From JBKPCD01 sp046727175 (GTDB lineage Bacteria; Acidobacteriota; Vicinamibacteria; Vicinamibacterales; 2-12-FULL-66-21): a stretch of DNA of 24,984 nt. The position numbers and the translations under genes are program-made. The DNA lies in NCBI GenBank assembly GCA_046727175.1, contig JBKPCD010000289.1, positions 1 through 24,984 on the forward strand, given 5' to 3'. Positions within the stretch are counted from its first letter, which is position 1. Every line of letters begins with the position of its first letter. The notes below the pieces were generated by a model. It worked only from the letters and a program-made list of their open reading frames with translations. It did no database searches and was not told the origin of the DNA. Of this stretch, positions 17,680-24,682 are shown one piece after another.

Positions 17680-17763
17680 ATCTAACCCGTCAAATGAGCC
17701 GCGCGCCTCGGCGACATGAAGTCACGAGACGATGGGCGGGTCGGCTCCATTTGAAGGTTAGAC
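17680..17763 (-). other. attC recombination site (site 5)
   Basis: Plus-strand boxes are ATCTAAC (17680-17686) and GTTAGAC (17757-17763). Arms TCAAATGAGCCG and CGGCTCCATTTGA pair almost fully. It is 84 bp long, with a larger loop than its neighbours. Confidence 0.92.
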
Positions 17764-17774
17764 GGCCGCTCGCG

Positions 17775-18068
17775 CTAGCGGCGAGCCTTTGAGTTTGTCA
17801 TTCGCAGCGCCTCAAGTGCCGCGTTCACTGCCTCGGTCGACGAAGGTCGCAGCAGCGAGTCTGACGTCTCCACCACAAAACGCAACTCCAGATCGAGCGA
17901 GCCAAACGTCTCGCGGTAGTCTGGATTCGAGAACCCGGCGACGACGCCGTTCGTTTCGCGCCCACGCAGTTGAGAGAGACCGGGACGAAACATCAACAGC
18001 CCAATACTGCGGACCGCTTCGTTTCGCGGCCAGTTGGCAACACTATTCGAACCCACGTCGAACCGCAT
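17775..18068 (-). CDS. Small protein of unknown function, cassette gene
   Basis: The ATG at 18068 gives 97 residues (MRFDVGSNSVANWPRNEAVR at the N-terminus); a TTG at 18107 would add 13. It is predicted soluble, with FGSLDLELRFVVETSDSLL in the middle and a short helix at the end. I do not recognise a family. It ends 12 bp before attC site 5, so it is positioned as the gene that site serves. The decayed gene at 18182-18846 lies upstream with no attC between them, so either the cassette held two genes or an attC was lost. Confidence 0.65.
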   Translation of the reverse strand: MRFDVGSNSVANWPRNEAVRSIGLLMFRPGLSQLRGRETNGVVAGFSNPDYRETFGSLDLELRFVVETSDSLLRPSSTEAVNAALEALRMTNSKARR

Positions 18069-18181
18069 GACCTCTTCATCCGTTCCAAAATCGATCGCCG
18101 CTTGCAAGCCCTTTCAGATACGAAGCTTACCCCGGAGAAAGTGGAGACAGCGTGGGAATCAATCGGGCGGCCACCGTTCGG

Positions 18182-18846
18182 CTAGCTAGCGGCCTGGCAT
18201 TCAGATGCGAGGAAGCGATCGAAGATGGGGTGCCCTCCCGCCAGGAGGTGCTCCAATTGCCTCCACTCAGTGACGACAGCTTGTTGGTTCTCCACCGTGA
18301 GGGCGGGTGCGCCCGAGGATCGCTCGAAGAAACGGTGTCGATATCCGTGTCGCGTCAAGGATACGGAGCACGGTTGCAGTACTTACCTACTTCCAACAGA
18401 GGATGCTCGAGGCAGTCCGTGAGTCGGCCAAGCACTGCCGAATCCTCAATCAGGTGATTCTCTGCGAGCGCTGCAATACCACGTGCGACGTAGATATTGA
18501 CTCCTAAGGCGTTTGGCAATTGTCTGATTCGAGACGAGTTCGTAGTCGCCCTGAGCGTTTGGCTTCAAAGCTCGCCGAAAGTCCTCGGGTGTGAAATCGG
18601 GTTCTGGTGTAAGCGACTGTTGCAGTTGATCCAAGCACTCCCGCCGCGCCTGCCGGATTTGGTGCGAAAGACATCGACGAGCGATTGTTCGCCACCACTT
18701 TTCAATATCGCAACGCACTCGAACCTGAGAGCTCGGCCCTCGAAAGTCGTGCCGTACGATGATGGTTGGATGAGAGGGTGCTGCGCGTGCAGCGAAACAA
18801 TAAAGACAGCCGAAATGCTGATGATGGTGGTCGTCTGTCGGATCAT
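18182..18846 (-). pseudogene. Secreted protein gene, multiply frameshifted, in cassette
   Basis: An ATG at 18846 opens a signal peptide (MIRQTTTIISISAVFIVSLH). One shift near 18785 continues as HPTIIVRHDFRGPSSQVRVR and CDIEKWWRTIARRCLSHQIR. Another shift near 18510 gives GVNIYVARGIAALAENHLIE, DSAVLGRLTDCLEHPLLEVG. A third leads to TVENQQAVVTEWRQLEHLLA and a TAG near 18182. The pieces join in order into one protein of about 220 residues. I do not recognise the family. It begins 27 bp after attC site 4, the expected place for a cassette gene. Confidence 0.6.
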
Positions 18847-18872
18847 ACGCAAGACAACAATTGGACGAGTCC

Positions 18873-18941
18873 GTCTAACGCCCGCGAGTGAGCGCGCACC
18901 CTACCTGGAGACCGCGCGTCGGCTCCATTCGGATGTTAGAC
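18873..18941 (-). other. attC recombination site (site 4)
   Basis: Plus-strand boxes are GTCTAAC (18873-18879) and GTTAGAC (18935-18941), perfect core matches. Inner parts GAGTGAGCGCGC and GCGCGTCGGCTCCATTC pair imperfectly. It lies 23 bp from the SDR stop. Confidence 0.92.
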
Positions 18942-18964
18942 CGCGGAGGTTCTTCACGGGCGAG

Positions 18965-19768
18965 CTATCCCAGTTGGATTTCCGACGGGACTTCTGGATT
19001 CATCAATGACGCGCCGCCATCGGCATAGATCACCTGTCCTGTGATCCAGCCGGCATCTTCCGAACAAAAGAGTGCCACAACATTTCCGACGTCTTGCGGC
19101 GTGCCCAACCGGCCCATCGGCGTCCACCCGCGGGCATGCCAATTCCTGATGAGATCCTGTGCCTGCGTCGGCAGCGTGTTCAATACGCTGTCCTCCGTCC
19201 ACCCGGGACTGATCGCGTTCACCGTGATGCCCCGTTTGGCGAGGGCCACAGCGAAGTAACGAACGAGGGACTCAAGCGCTGCCTTCGCCGACCCCATGCC
19301 AACCCACGGCAGCAAGCCACCCGTACGACTCCCCTCCGCGTAAGTGATGGCAAAGATTCTCCCGCCCGGGGCCATCGAGACAACTGCCTCACGAACCCCG
19401 ACGAGGAACGCCTTTGCCTGCGAATTGAACGCCGCGTCCCACTGTTCCAGCGTGATGTCCATCGGCGGCTGGAAGAAAGCCGGGACCTCAGGCCGCGCAT
19501 TGCTGACGAAGATATCGAGCGTTCCGAACTCCGCGCGAACCTTGCGGACCATGTCGGTGATCTGGTCGGGACGCGTCACATCGGCCTGTATGACCAGACC
19601 ATCGGAACCGTGCTTGCGGACGTGCCCGAGAGTGTCGTTCGCAGCACGCTCGTTCTGATAGTAATGAACCGCAATCTTGGCGCCGTTCTCCGCCAGTTTC
19701 AGCGCAATGCCTCGACCAATCCCGCGCGAGCCTCCGGTGATCAACGCGTGTTTTCCTGCGAGTGACAT
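18965..19768 (-). CDS. SDR family oxidoreductase, enoyl-reductase-like, catalytic Tyr replaced; cassette gene
   Basis: The 267-residue protein starts at an ATG with AGGAGGT 6 bp upstream, the strongest ribosome site in the array. The Rossmann motif TGGSRGIG is at residues 11-18 and DVTRP at about 63. The active-site segment reads WVGMGSAK (155-162), which aligns with the YxxMxxxK pattern of FabI/FabL-type enoyl-ACP reductases, but the tyrosine is tryptophan. The classical YxxxK position is also not tyrosine. The end (VIYADGGASLMN) is typical of SDRs. It may be an SDR with altered chemistry or a non-catalytic binder. It lies between attC sites 3 and 4. Confidence 0.9.
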   Translation of the reverse strand: MSLAGKHALITGGSRGIGRGIALKLAENGAKIAVHYYQNERAANDTLGHVRKHGSDGLVIQADVTRPDQITDMVRKVRAEFGTLDIFVSNARPEVPAFFQPPMDITLEQWDAAFNSQAKAFLVGVREAVVSMAPGGRIFAITYAEGSRTGGLLPWVGMGSAKAALESLVRYFAVALAKRGITVNAISPGWTEDSVLNTLPTQAQDLIRNWHARGWTPMGRLGTPQDVGNVVALFCSEDAGWITGQVIYADGGASLMNPEVPSEIQLG

Positions 19769-19789
19769 GTCAACCTCCTCGGCTGGTCG

Positions 19790-19862
19790 GTCTAACGCGC
19801 GGCTTCAGTCGCGGCGGCCCATGATTCCACCAGCCGTCGTCGGCAGCAAGCCGAGGTTAGAC
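19790..19862 (-). other. attC recombination site (site 3)
   Basis: Plus-strand boxes are GTCTAAC (19790-19796) and GTTAGAC (19856-19862). Arms CGGCTTCAGTCGCGGCGG and CCGTCGTCGGCAGCAAGCCG pair. The TAA stop of the reductase gene is inside the right-hand box. Confidence 0.92.
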
Positions 19863-20381
19863 GGCAACCGCATATTCACTCGTCACGAGGCCGCTAGGAT
19901 ACGCACGCGTCATGATGTGCGTGAGGGCGATATCGTGCTCAATGGCGTCAAAGAGCGGGATCCCGGTACCGATGAGCACGGGAACGCGTGTGATGATGAG
20001 CCGCTGAATGAGCCCGGCCTGAAGAAACCGCTGAATGGTGATCCCGCCATCCACGTAAATGTGCCTGATGCCGCGAGCGGCTAGCTGCGACACGATGTCG
20101 GCCGGAGCTCCGGACATGCGCTCCACCACCGCGCCCAACGGAGGGGTGGCAAGCGGGCGGGTGCTGAGCACGAACACGGGCTTCGCATAGGGCCACGTGT
20201 CAAACGTCAAGACGGTCTCGAAAGTGTTGCGGCCTATCACCAATGCATCGCCTGTGGCGATGAATTCATCGTACCCGTGGGGTTCACCACCACCCGGCGG
20301 CAGGAAGTCGAGATCGCCGTTGGCCCGAGCGATGAAACCGTCGACGCTCATGCCGATAAATACAGACGCTTTCACCACCAC
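19857..20381 (-). CDS. Dihydrofolate reductase/RibD C-terminal domain family protein, cassette gene
   Basis: The 174-residue protein matches the RibD_C/YwjB-type DHFR fold: VFIGMSVDGFIARANGDLDF at the N-terminus, then ALVIGRNTFETVL, VFVLSTRP, IYVDGGITIQRFLQAGLIQR and the end strand PSGLVTSEYAV. Members reduce pteridine- or pyrimidine-type substrates with NADPH. It starts at GTG (20381 or 20378), 13 bp after the attC. It is not a close match to the dfrA or dfrB trimethoprim-resistance cassettes as I remember them, so no resistance is claimed. Its stop codon is part of attC site 3. Confidence 0.9.
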   Translation of the reverse strand: MVVKASVFIGMSVDGFIARANGDLDFLPPGGGEPHGYDEFIATGDALVIGRNTFETVLTFDTWPYAKPVFVLSTRPLATPPLGAVVERMSGAPADIVSQLAARGIRHIYVDGGITIQRFLQAGLIQRLIITRVPVLIGTGIPLFDAIEHDIALTHIMTRAYPSGLVTSEYAVAV

Positions 20382-20394
20382 GCCCTCAGTGTCC

Positions 20395-20464
20395 GTCTAA
20401 AACGCCGCCGCTTCAGCCGCGGCGGCTCAGGATGGCACCAGCCGCCGTCGGCTGCACGCGGTTG
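20395..20464 (-). other. attC site 2, left part, interrupted by an insertion sequence
   Basis: The left box reads GTCTAAA (20395-20401). The arms CCGCCGCTTCAGCCGCGGCG and CCGCCGTCGGCTGCACGCG pair as in the neighbouring attC sites. The right box stops after GTTG (20461-20464). The missing GGC is found at 22101-22103, after a second GGTTG (22096-22100). Joining the two gives a perfect GTTGGGC box directly next to the membrane-protein stop. Confidence 0.85.
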
Positions 20465-20555
20465 ATGCTCATTCAGCCCTCCCCATGTGCACTACCGACC
20501 ACCGGTAGGCTTGACGCAGGGTAAATGCGCGAACTCGCGCAGGAGGAGGACCGAA

Positions 20556-21594
20556 TGAGATTCTACAACCGTCAGCATCGCACTATTGCGGGATCGATCT
20601 CCACGTGAAAACGATGTACATCTGCATCCTCGACGCGGCGGGCCAAGTGCTCGTGCACCGCAACGCGAAATCGACGCCGCAGGCTTTCTCGAGACGATCG
20701 CCTCATACCGCGACGATCTGGTTGTGGCCGCGGAGTGCATGTTCACATGGTACTGGGTTGCGGATCTCTGTGCCGCCGAGGAGATCACGTTCGTGTTGGG
20801 ACACGCCCTCGCGATGAAGGCCATTCACGGTGGCAAAGCGAAGAACGACAAGATTGACTCGCAGAGGATCGCCGCGTTGCTCCGCGGCGGCCTGCGACCG
20901 CAGGCCTACGTCTACCCGGCGGCCATGCGTTCGACGCGGGATCTCCGCGGCGGCGCCTCCACCTGGTGCGGAAGCGCGGACAGCTGCTCGCTCACATCCA
21001 GAACACGCGGGCCCACTATCAGCTCCCCGAGTTCGGGCGGCGCCTGGCCTATCCGGCAATCGCACCGGTGTCAGCGAGCGCTTCTCTGACCCCAGCGTCC
21101 GCAAGAGCATCGACGTCGACCTCGCGCTGTTGGAGCGGTACGACGATCTCATCAGCGGGTTTGAGCTGACGATCGTCCGGGAGGCCAAGCGCCATGACGG
21201 TGACGCCTTTCACCGCCTGCGATCAGTGCCCGGCATCGGCAAGGTCTTGGCGTTGACCATCCGCTATGAGATTCACGACATCACGCGATTCGATCGCGTC
21301 CAGGAGTTCGCCTCCTACGCGCGGCTAGTCAAGTGCGCGCACCAGTCCGCCGGGAAGACCTACGGCACCGGCGGCGCCAAGATGGGCAACGTCCACTTGA
21401 AGTGGGCCTTCTCGGAAGCCGCCGTGCTCTTCCTCGGTCATGCGCCGGGGGGAAAGCAGCTGCTGGCGGAGATCGAGAAGAAACACGGGAAAGGAAAAGC
21501 CCTCTCCATTCTCGCTCGCAAGATGGGGCGGGCGGTCTTTTACATGCGGGCGCGCCAGACGGTGTTCTCGAGAGAGAAATTCCGCGCGGCGTAG
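20556..21594 (+). pseudogene. IS110-family (DEDD) transposase, at least four frameshifts
   Basis: The start MRFYNRQH (20556) shifts near 20580 into YCGIDLHVKTMYICILDAAG, which carries the first catalytic Asp. A second shift near 20690 gives TIASYRDDLVVAAECMFTWY and KNDKIDSQRIAALLRGGLRP (RuvC-like DEDD domain). A third near 20945 gives VRKRGQLLAHIQNTRAHYQL. A fourth near 21058 opens the intact C-terminal Tnp domain: FHRLRSVPGIGKVLALTIRY, ARLVKCAHQSAGKTYGTGGA (catalytic Ser region) and HLKWAFSEAAVLF, ending at 21594. The joined protein would be about 345 residues, the usual size. IS110 transposases are RNA-guided recombinases. This copy is inactive as read. Confidence 0.9.
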
Positions 21595-22079
21595 CGGGGA
21601 AGCGGGCGGGCGAGCCAGTGGGCTAACTCGAGCCATGTCGGGACCGAGCTCGTGAAGATCGCGCTGCACGCGTACGCCGTCAAGCGTCACGAGCCGTCGA
21701 TCATGAGCCAGAGGTCTGGCAGCGCGGTCGCTTGATGGGACGCCCGCCCTCTTCTCGGCCACGTGTTCCCCACAGGCGCTGCCCTCCCCCGAGCCTGGCG
21801 ATAACGGACACGCTTCGGCGACGTCGCTCGTCATGAGGAGGCCGGCATGAGGGCCCCGAATGAGTTTCTAGGCTGTGAGGGGAATCCCCCCTCGCGCTTC
21901 GCTTTCCGCGAAGCCTGGGCCTCAATAGGTGTTGGGGCCCACGCCATCAGTGGGGTGGGAACCTGCACTGGAAACGAAGACGGCACTGAAAGGGAACGCG
22001 ATGATCCGGCGGTTATCGCTCACGGTCGCGCGTCTTCTTGATTCGACGACCGGACGGAGAAGATCTGCGCTCTTGACTC
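21595..22079 (+). ncRNA. 3' non-coding part of the insertion sequence; possible guide (bridge/seek) RNA region
   Basis: No gene is seen in these 485 bp. In the IS1111 subgroup the guide RNA is encoded between the transposase and the right end. Two adjacent hairpins fit such a structured RNA: GAGGGG-AAT-CCCCCCTC near 21877-21893, and GCTTCGC-TTTCC-GCGAAGC at 21896-21914. The region is also open enough to be just decayed DNA. Function is inferred from position and structure only. Confidence 0.35.
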
Positions 22080-22113
22080 GGGGAGAGCTGATAGGGGTTG
22101 GGCGGCACCGCGG

Positions 22114-22521
22114 CTACTGAGAAGGCCCGAAAGGCCCCGTCGTCGCTGAGTCGATACGACGGTGCCTTTGGTACCAGATCGCAAACCATATCAGCGGGAT
22201 GCCCAGCAATATGTCAATGAGTACCCCGACGCCCCCAAGCAAACCGCCGCGGAAGGCGGAGACCGCGCTGTAACCAGCAAGGATAATCAGACTCCACACG
22301 AGACTCGGCGCATAGCGGGCACGCCGCACAATCGCAATACCGGTGATCACGCATGCGAGCGTCCATATCAGAAGCCAGACAACGGTCGCAGGAGACCTCG
22401 GTGGCCAGAACGAGAGCAAGCCCAGTAGGGCTAGGACGAAACAAAACGCTGCGAAGAGCCTCGCCACGCCAGGCACGGCTCCAACGGCAGCAGCCCGCCT
22501 GCTTTGAGGCGCGTCACTCAC
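22114..22521 (-). CDS. Small integral membrane protein of unknown function, cassette gene
   Basis: The 135-residue protein starts at GTG (22521), with the stop of an upstream small frame overlapping it (GTGA). Four hydrophobic segments are visible: about 20-40 (LFAAFCFVLALLGLLSF), 48-66 (VVWLLIWTLACVITGIAIV), 73-90 (LVWSLIILAGYSAVSAF) and 96-117 (VGVLIDILLGIPLIWFAIWY). I do not recognise a family. Its own attC (site 2) begins 11 bp after the stop but is split by the insertion sequence, so this cassette is probably frozen in place. Confidence 0.8.
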   Translation of the reverse strand: MSDAPQSRRAAAVGAVPGVARLFAAFCFVLALLGLLSFWPPRSPATVVWLLIWTLACVITGIAIVRRARYAPSLVWSLIILAGYSAVSAFRGGLLGGVGVLIDILLGIPLIWFAIWYQRHRRIDSATTGPFGPSQ

Positions 22522-22676
22522 GCGATTCTCCTGTCTCCGATCGCCTCGGGGCCGCCCTCTCGCAGCGTGACGCGCGAGCCGTCAGACAGGGTCCGCAACC
22601 GAGTGCCATGATGTCGGAGATCTGCCGGACACTGTCTATCGGCGTCTGGGCTTCGGGTCGCCAACCAATCGATGAT
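22518..22676 (-). CDS. Small frame upstream of the membrane protein, possibly a GNAT N-terminal scrap
   Basis: From a GTG at about 22676 (VPIIDWLATRSPDADRQCPA) the frame runs 52 codons to a TGA that overlaps the next start. The end, TLSDGSRVTLREGGPEAIGD, resembles the first strand of GNAT acetyltransferases ('LxDGxxVxLRxxxPEDxxxI'), but nothing of the acetyl-CoA site follows. It may be a decayed gene, or a short leader that couples translation to the membrane protein. Low confidence. Confidence 0.3.
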   Translation of the reverse strand: MIDWLATRSPDADRQCPADLRHHGTRLRTLSDGSRVTLREGGPEAIGDRRIA

Positions 22677-22706
22677 GGGCACATCCTCGTGGCCCTTCCT
22701 TAGTCC

Positions 22707-22778
22707 GCCCAACGACTCGCGATGAGTCGCGGCGCTCAAGAATCGAACGGCGCCGCCGGCTCCATCGCGCTGTTGGGC
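22707..22778 (-). other. attC recombination site (site 1, nearest the integrase)
   Basis: Plus-strand boxes are GCCCAAC (22707-22713) and GTTGGGC (22772-22778), fully complementary to each other. It is nearly identical to attC site 8 and is part of the 248-bp direct repeat. It lies 25 bp from the stop of the truncated DUF3303 gene. Confidence 0.9.
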
Positions 22779-22958
22779 GGCGTCCTCGACAGGCCCTAGC
22801 GCGCTACTTCACCGAATCTCGCCACGCGTTTACTCTTTGAAAAATCGGGACGGCCTTGTCGATCTCAACGACGGAAACTGTCCGGAACTCGAAGAATGGC
22901 CCCCAAGGCGCGTGCGCCTCCAAGAGGGCCGCAGGCGAATTTGCCGCTACGATGGCGA
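22711..22958. repeat. Direct repeat, copy 2 (attC plus 3' half of DUF3303 cassette)
   Basis: Copy of 11673-11920 in the same orientation, about six mismatches. Similarity ends sharply at 22958, 59 bp from the integrase stop, so the junction marks an illegitimate join. Confidence 0.92.
22804..22958 (-). pseudogene. DUF3303 cassette gene, 5'-truncated copy
   Basis: The last 51 or so codons match the intact DUF3303 gene (ANSPAALLEAHAPWGPFFEF, then RTVSVVEIDKAVPIFQRVNA), with one visible residue change. The first half is missing; the frame runs into unrelated DNA that follows the integrase. It is the cassette position nearest the integrase. Confidence 0.88.
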
Positions 22959-23016
22959 GCCACTCGGGCGTGGTTCGCCACCAAGTCTCGCGGCCAACCG
23001 AACGGGACAATGCCCT
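22959..23016. other. Junction between integrase 3' end and first cassette; expected attI location
   Basis: In a reverse-oriented integron, attI should lie between the 3' end of the integrase and the first cassette. Only 58 bp remain here. The minus strand contains GTTCGG and GTTGGCC, which approach but do not meet the core GTTRRRY. The cassette beside it does not begin at a core site. I therefore infer that attI was deleted or is degenerate. Confidence 0.4.
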
Positions 23017-24040
23017 TCAGAGGCGGTCGACGGGGCTGCGCACCCCGCGCGGGACGCGATTGAGCACGTGCGTGTACACCATCGTCGTGCTGACGTCCGC
23101 ATGACCCAGCAGCTCCTCACGGTCCGAATGTCGTGGCCATCCTCGAGCAGATGTGTCGCGAACGAATGCCGGAAGGTGTGTGGCCCGACACGTTTGGTGA
23201 TGCCGGCTTGTCGCGCCGCCTGTGCGACGGCCTTCTGGACGACGGACTCGTGGAGGTGAAACCGGGTCGGAGGTCCCCACCGCTGATCGATGCACATGCG
23301 CGACGCCGGAAACACGAATTGCCAGCCCCATTCTGTGGGCGCGTTTGGGTACTTCCGGTCGAGTGCGAACGGTAACACGACGCGGCCAAATCCTCGCGCG
23401 AGATCGGCCTCATGTTGCCGTTTGACACCCTCGAGATGACGAGAGATTGGCTCGACGACAGCAGTCGGCAGGACGGTCGGTCTATCCTTTTGACCCTTGC
23501 CTCGGGGGATGACAATCTGCCGTCGCTCGCGATTGATGTCTTGGGCGCAGAGCTCCAGGCATTCATGCAGCCGCAGTCCGGCCACGTACAGGAGAGCGAC
23601 GATCATCCACGTGACTCCATCGAGATGCTTCATGATGCGCGCGACCTCCTCACGGCTCAGGACGACGGGCACGCGAACGGGCATGCGGGCACGCGGTACA
23701 TGTTCGATAGGGCCGATCTCGATGTGCAGCACGTCGCGATACAAGAACAACACCGCGCTGAGCGCCTGGTTTTGCGTTGAAGCACTGACGCGTCGAGTCG
23801 TCGCAAGCCACGTGAGAAAGGCCGTGATCTCCGAAGCTCCCATTTCAGATGGGTGTCTCTTCCGGTGAAAAGGATGTATCGGCGAATCCAATCGACGTAG
23901 GCGCTCTCGGTTCGGCGACTGTAATGCTTCGCGCGAATCGGTTGGCGAACTCGATCGAGTAGCTTCGGCGCACCAGTCCTCGCGACTGCCAGCGACGACC
24001 TCTCGCCGCTCACCCGTTGAATGACGCCCGCGTCTTCCAT
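23017..24040 (-). pseudogene. intI: Integron integrase (IntI), two single-base frameshifts
   Basis: The ATG at 24040 opens MEDAGVIQRVSGERSSLAVA, followed by the N-terminal SAM-like segment LLDRVRQPIRAKHYSRRTES, AYVDWIRRYILF. A one-base loss at the T run (23868-23871) shifts to HRKRHPSEMGASEITAFLTW. The catalytic domain shows LLYVAGLRLHECLEL (Arg), IPRGKGQKDR (Lys), HTFRHSFATHLLEDG (His, Arg). The IntI-specific patch is present (EWGWQFVFPASRM, RFHLHESVVQKAV), separating it from other tyrosine recombinases such as XerC/D. A second one-base loss near 23120 shifts to LLGHADVSTTMVYTHVLNR, which holds the last His and the catalytic Tyr. Rejoined length is about 342 residues, normal for IntI. It would integrate and excise cassettes at attI and attC. 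Either the gene is recently dead or the two shifts are base-call errors. Confidence 0.93.
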
Positions 24041-24476
24041 TGTGAGAGTCGTCCAGGACGACGATGGCATCGTCAGCACAAACCGGTCAACGAGAGGACG
24101 AGGCAACCTGAGACAACCCTAGACAACGGCGACGGCGATCGGCGCGACGCAGAGCCGCAGCCGACAATCCTGAACTTGATAGGGTTCCAGACTTCTCATG
24201 CGTTGTCTCGCATTCGTCTGTGGCGATCACGCGAACCTGTAGCAGGCGCGGCGCTACTTGAACGTCAGCGATGAGGAACTCCGGAAAGGACAGGAAGTGA
24301 GCTGAAACGACAGCCCGCCAGGCTCTTGTACACCCTCGTCCACGCCTGACCCGTCCAGAGTCGATCGTACGTGCTAAACCCAGGCTCCAGCGCGAACGGA
24401 GCGGAGCGAGCAGCGAAGAGCGAGCGCAGCGTAGTGAGCTTGGCGGGGTGTAGGGGTCCCCGCCATTCAAGAGAAG
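24041..24476. other. Upstream region of the integrase; no gene seen
   Basis: This 436-bp stretch should hold the integrase promoter. I see no convincing gene and no clear LexA box. A purine-rich run of GAGCG/GAGCA units (about 24398-24435) is followed by the hairpin at 24442-24464. Confidence 0.5.
24442..24464. terminator. GC-rich hairpin downstream of the tRNA gene
   Basis: GGCGGGG (24442-24448) pairs with CCCCGCC (24458-24464) across a 9-nt loop. It is 12 bp after the tRNA 3' end on the minus strand. There is no T tract, so it may be a terminator-like stem or part of a dispersed repeat. Confidence 0.4.
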
Positions 24477-24550
24477 CGCGCCCGGCAGGACTCGAACCTG
24501 CGACCCTCGGCTTAGAAGGCCGATGCTCTATCCACCTGAGCTACGGGCGC
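24477..24550 (-). tRNA. tRNA-Arg (anticodon TCT)
   Basis: On the minus strand a full cloverleaf can be drawn: acceptor GCGCCCG/CGGGCGC, D arm GCTC...GAGC, anticodon stem TCGGC/GCCGA with loop CTTCTAA (anticodon TCT), variable loop GGGTC, T arm GCAGG-TTCGAGT-CCTGC. 73 positions plus a G discriminator give 74 nt; CCA is not encoded. It lies 437 bp upstream of the integrase and marks the end of the array side. Confidence 0.97.
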
Positions 24551-24682
24551 ATAGTTGAAAACGATCGCAAAGCGGCGCGGGCGGGGAGAACCTGAGTATT
24601 GTAACGGGTCGAGCGTCAGAAAGCGCCGACACACCTGCCACCTGTCATCCCGCGCCCCCTACACGCAGGATCCGTATGCATT

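Larger units (their letters stand above)
20465..22100 (+). mobile_element. IS110-family element, IS1111 subgroup-like, inserted in attC
   Basis: About 1636 bp lie between two GGTTG motifs (20460-20464 and 22096-22100); because of these five shared bases the exact edge is uncertain by up to five positions. Subterminal inverted repeats TCAGCCCTCCCC (20473-20484) and GGGGAGAGCTGA (22080-22091) match at 11 of 12 positions and are set back about 8-9 bp from the ends, a hallmark of the IS1111 subgroup. The element carries a broken transposase gene and about 500 bp of 3' non-coding sequence. IS1111-attC elements that target attC sites are known. Confidence 0.82.

Noticed and set aside
19857..20381. 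Trimethoprim-resistance dfr cassette
   Set aside because: The fold is the RibD/YwjB type, not recognisably dfrA or dfrB, so resistance cannot be claimed.
9700..22800. CRISPR array as explanation of the spaced repeats
   Set aside because: The repeats are 69-91 bp hairpins separated by whole genes, with variable loops; this fits attC sites and not CRISPR repeats.
11673..22958. Composite transposon bounded by the 248-bp direct repeats
   Set aside because: The repeats are parts of an attC and a cassette gene and carry no transposase or terminal inverted repeats; cassette duplication explains them better.
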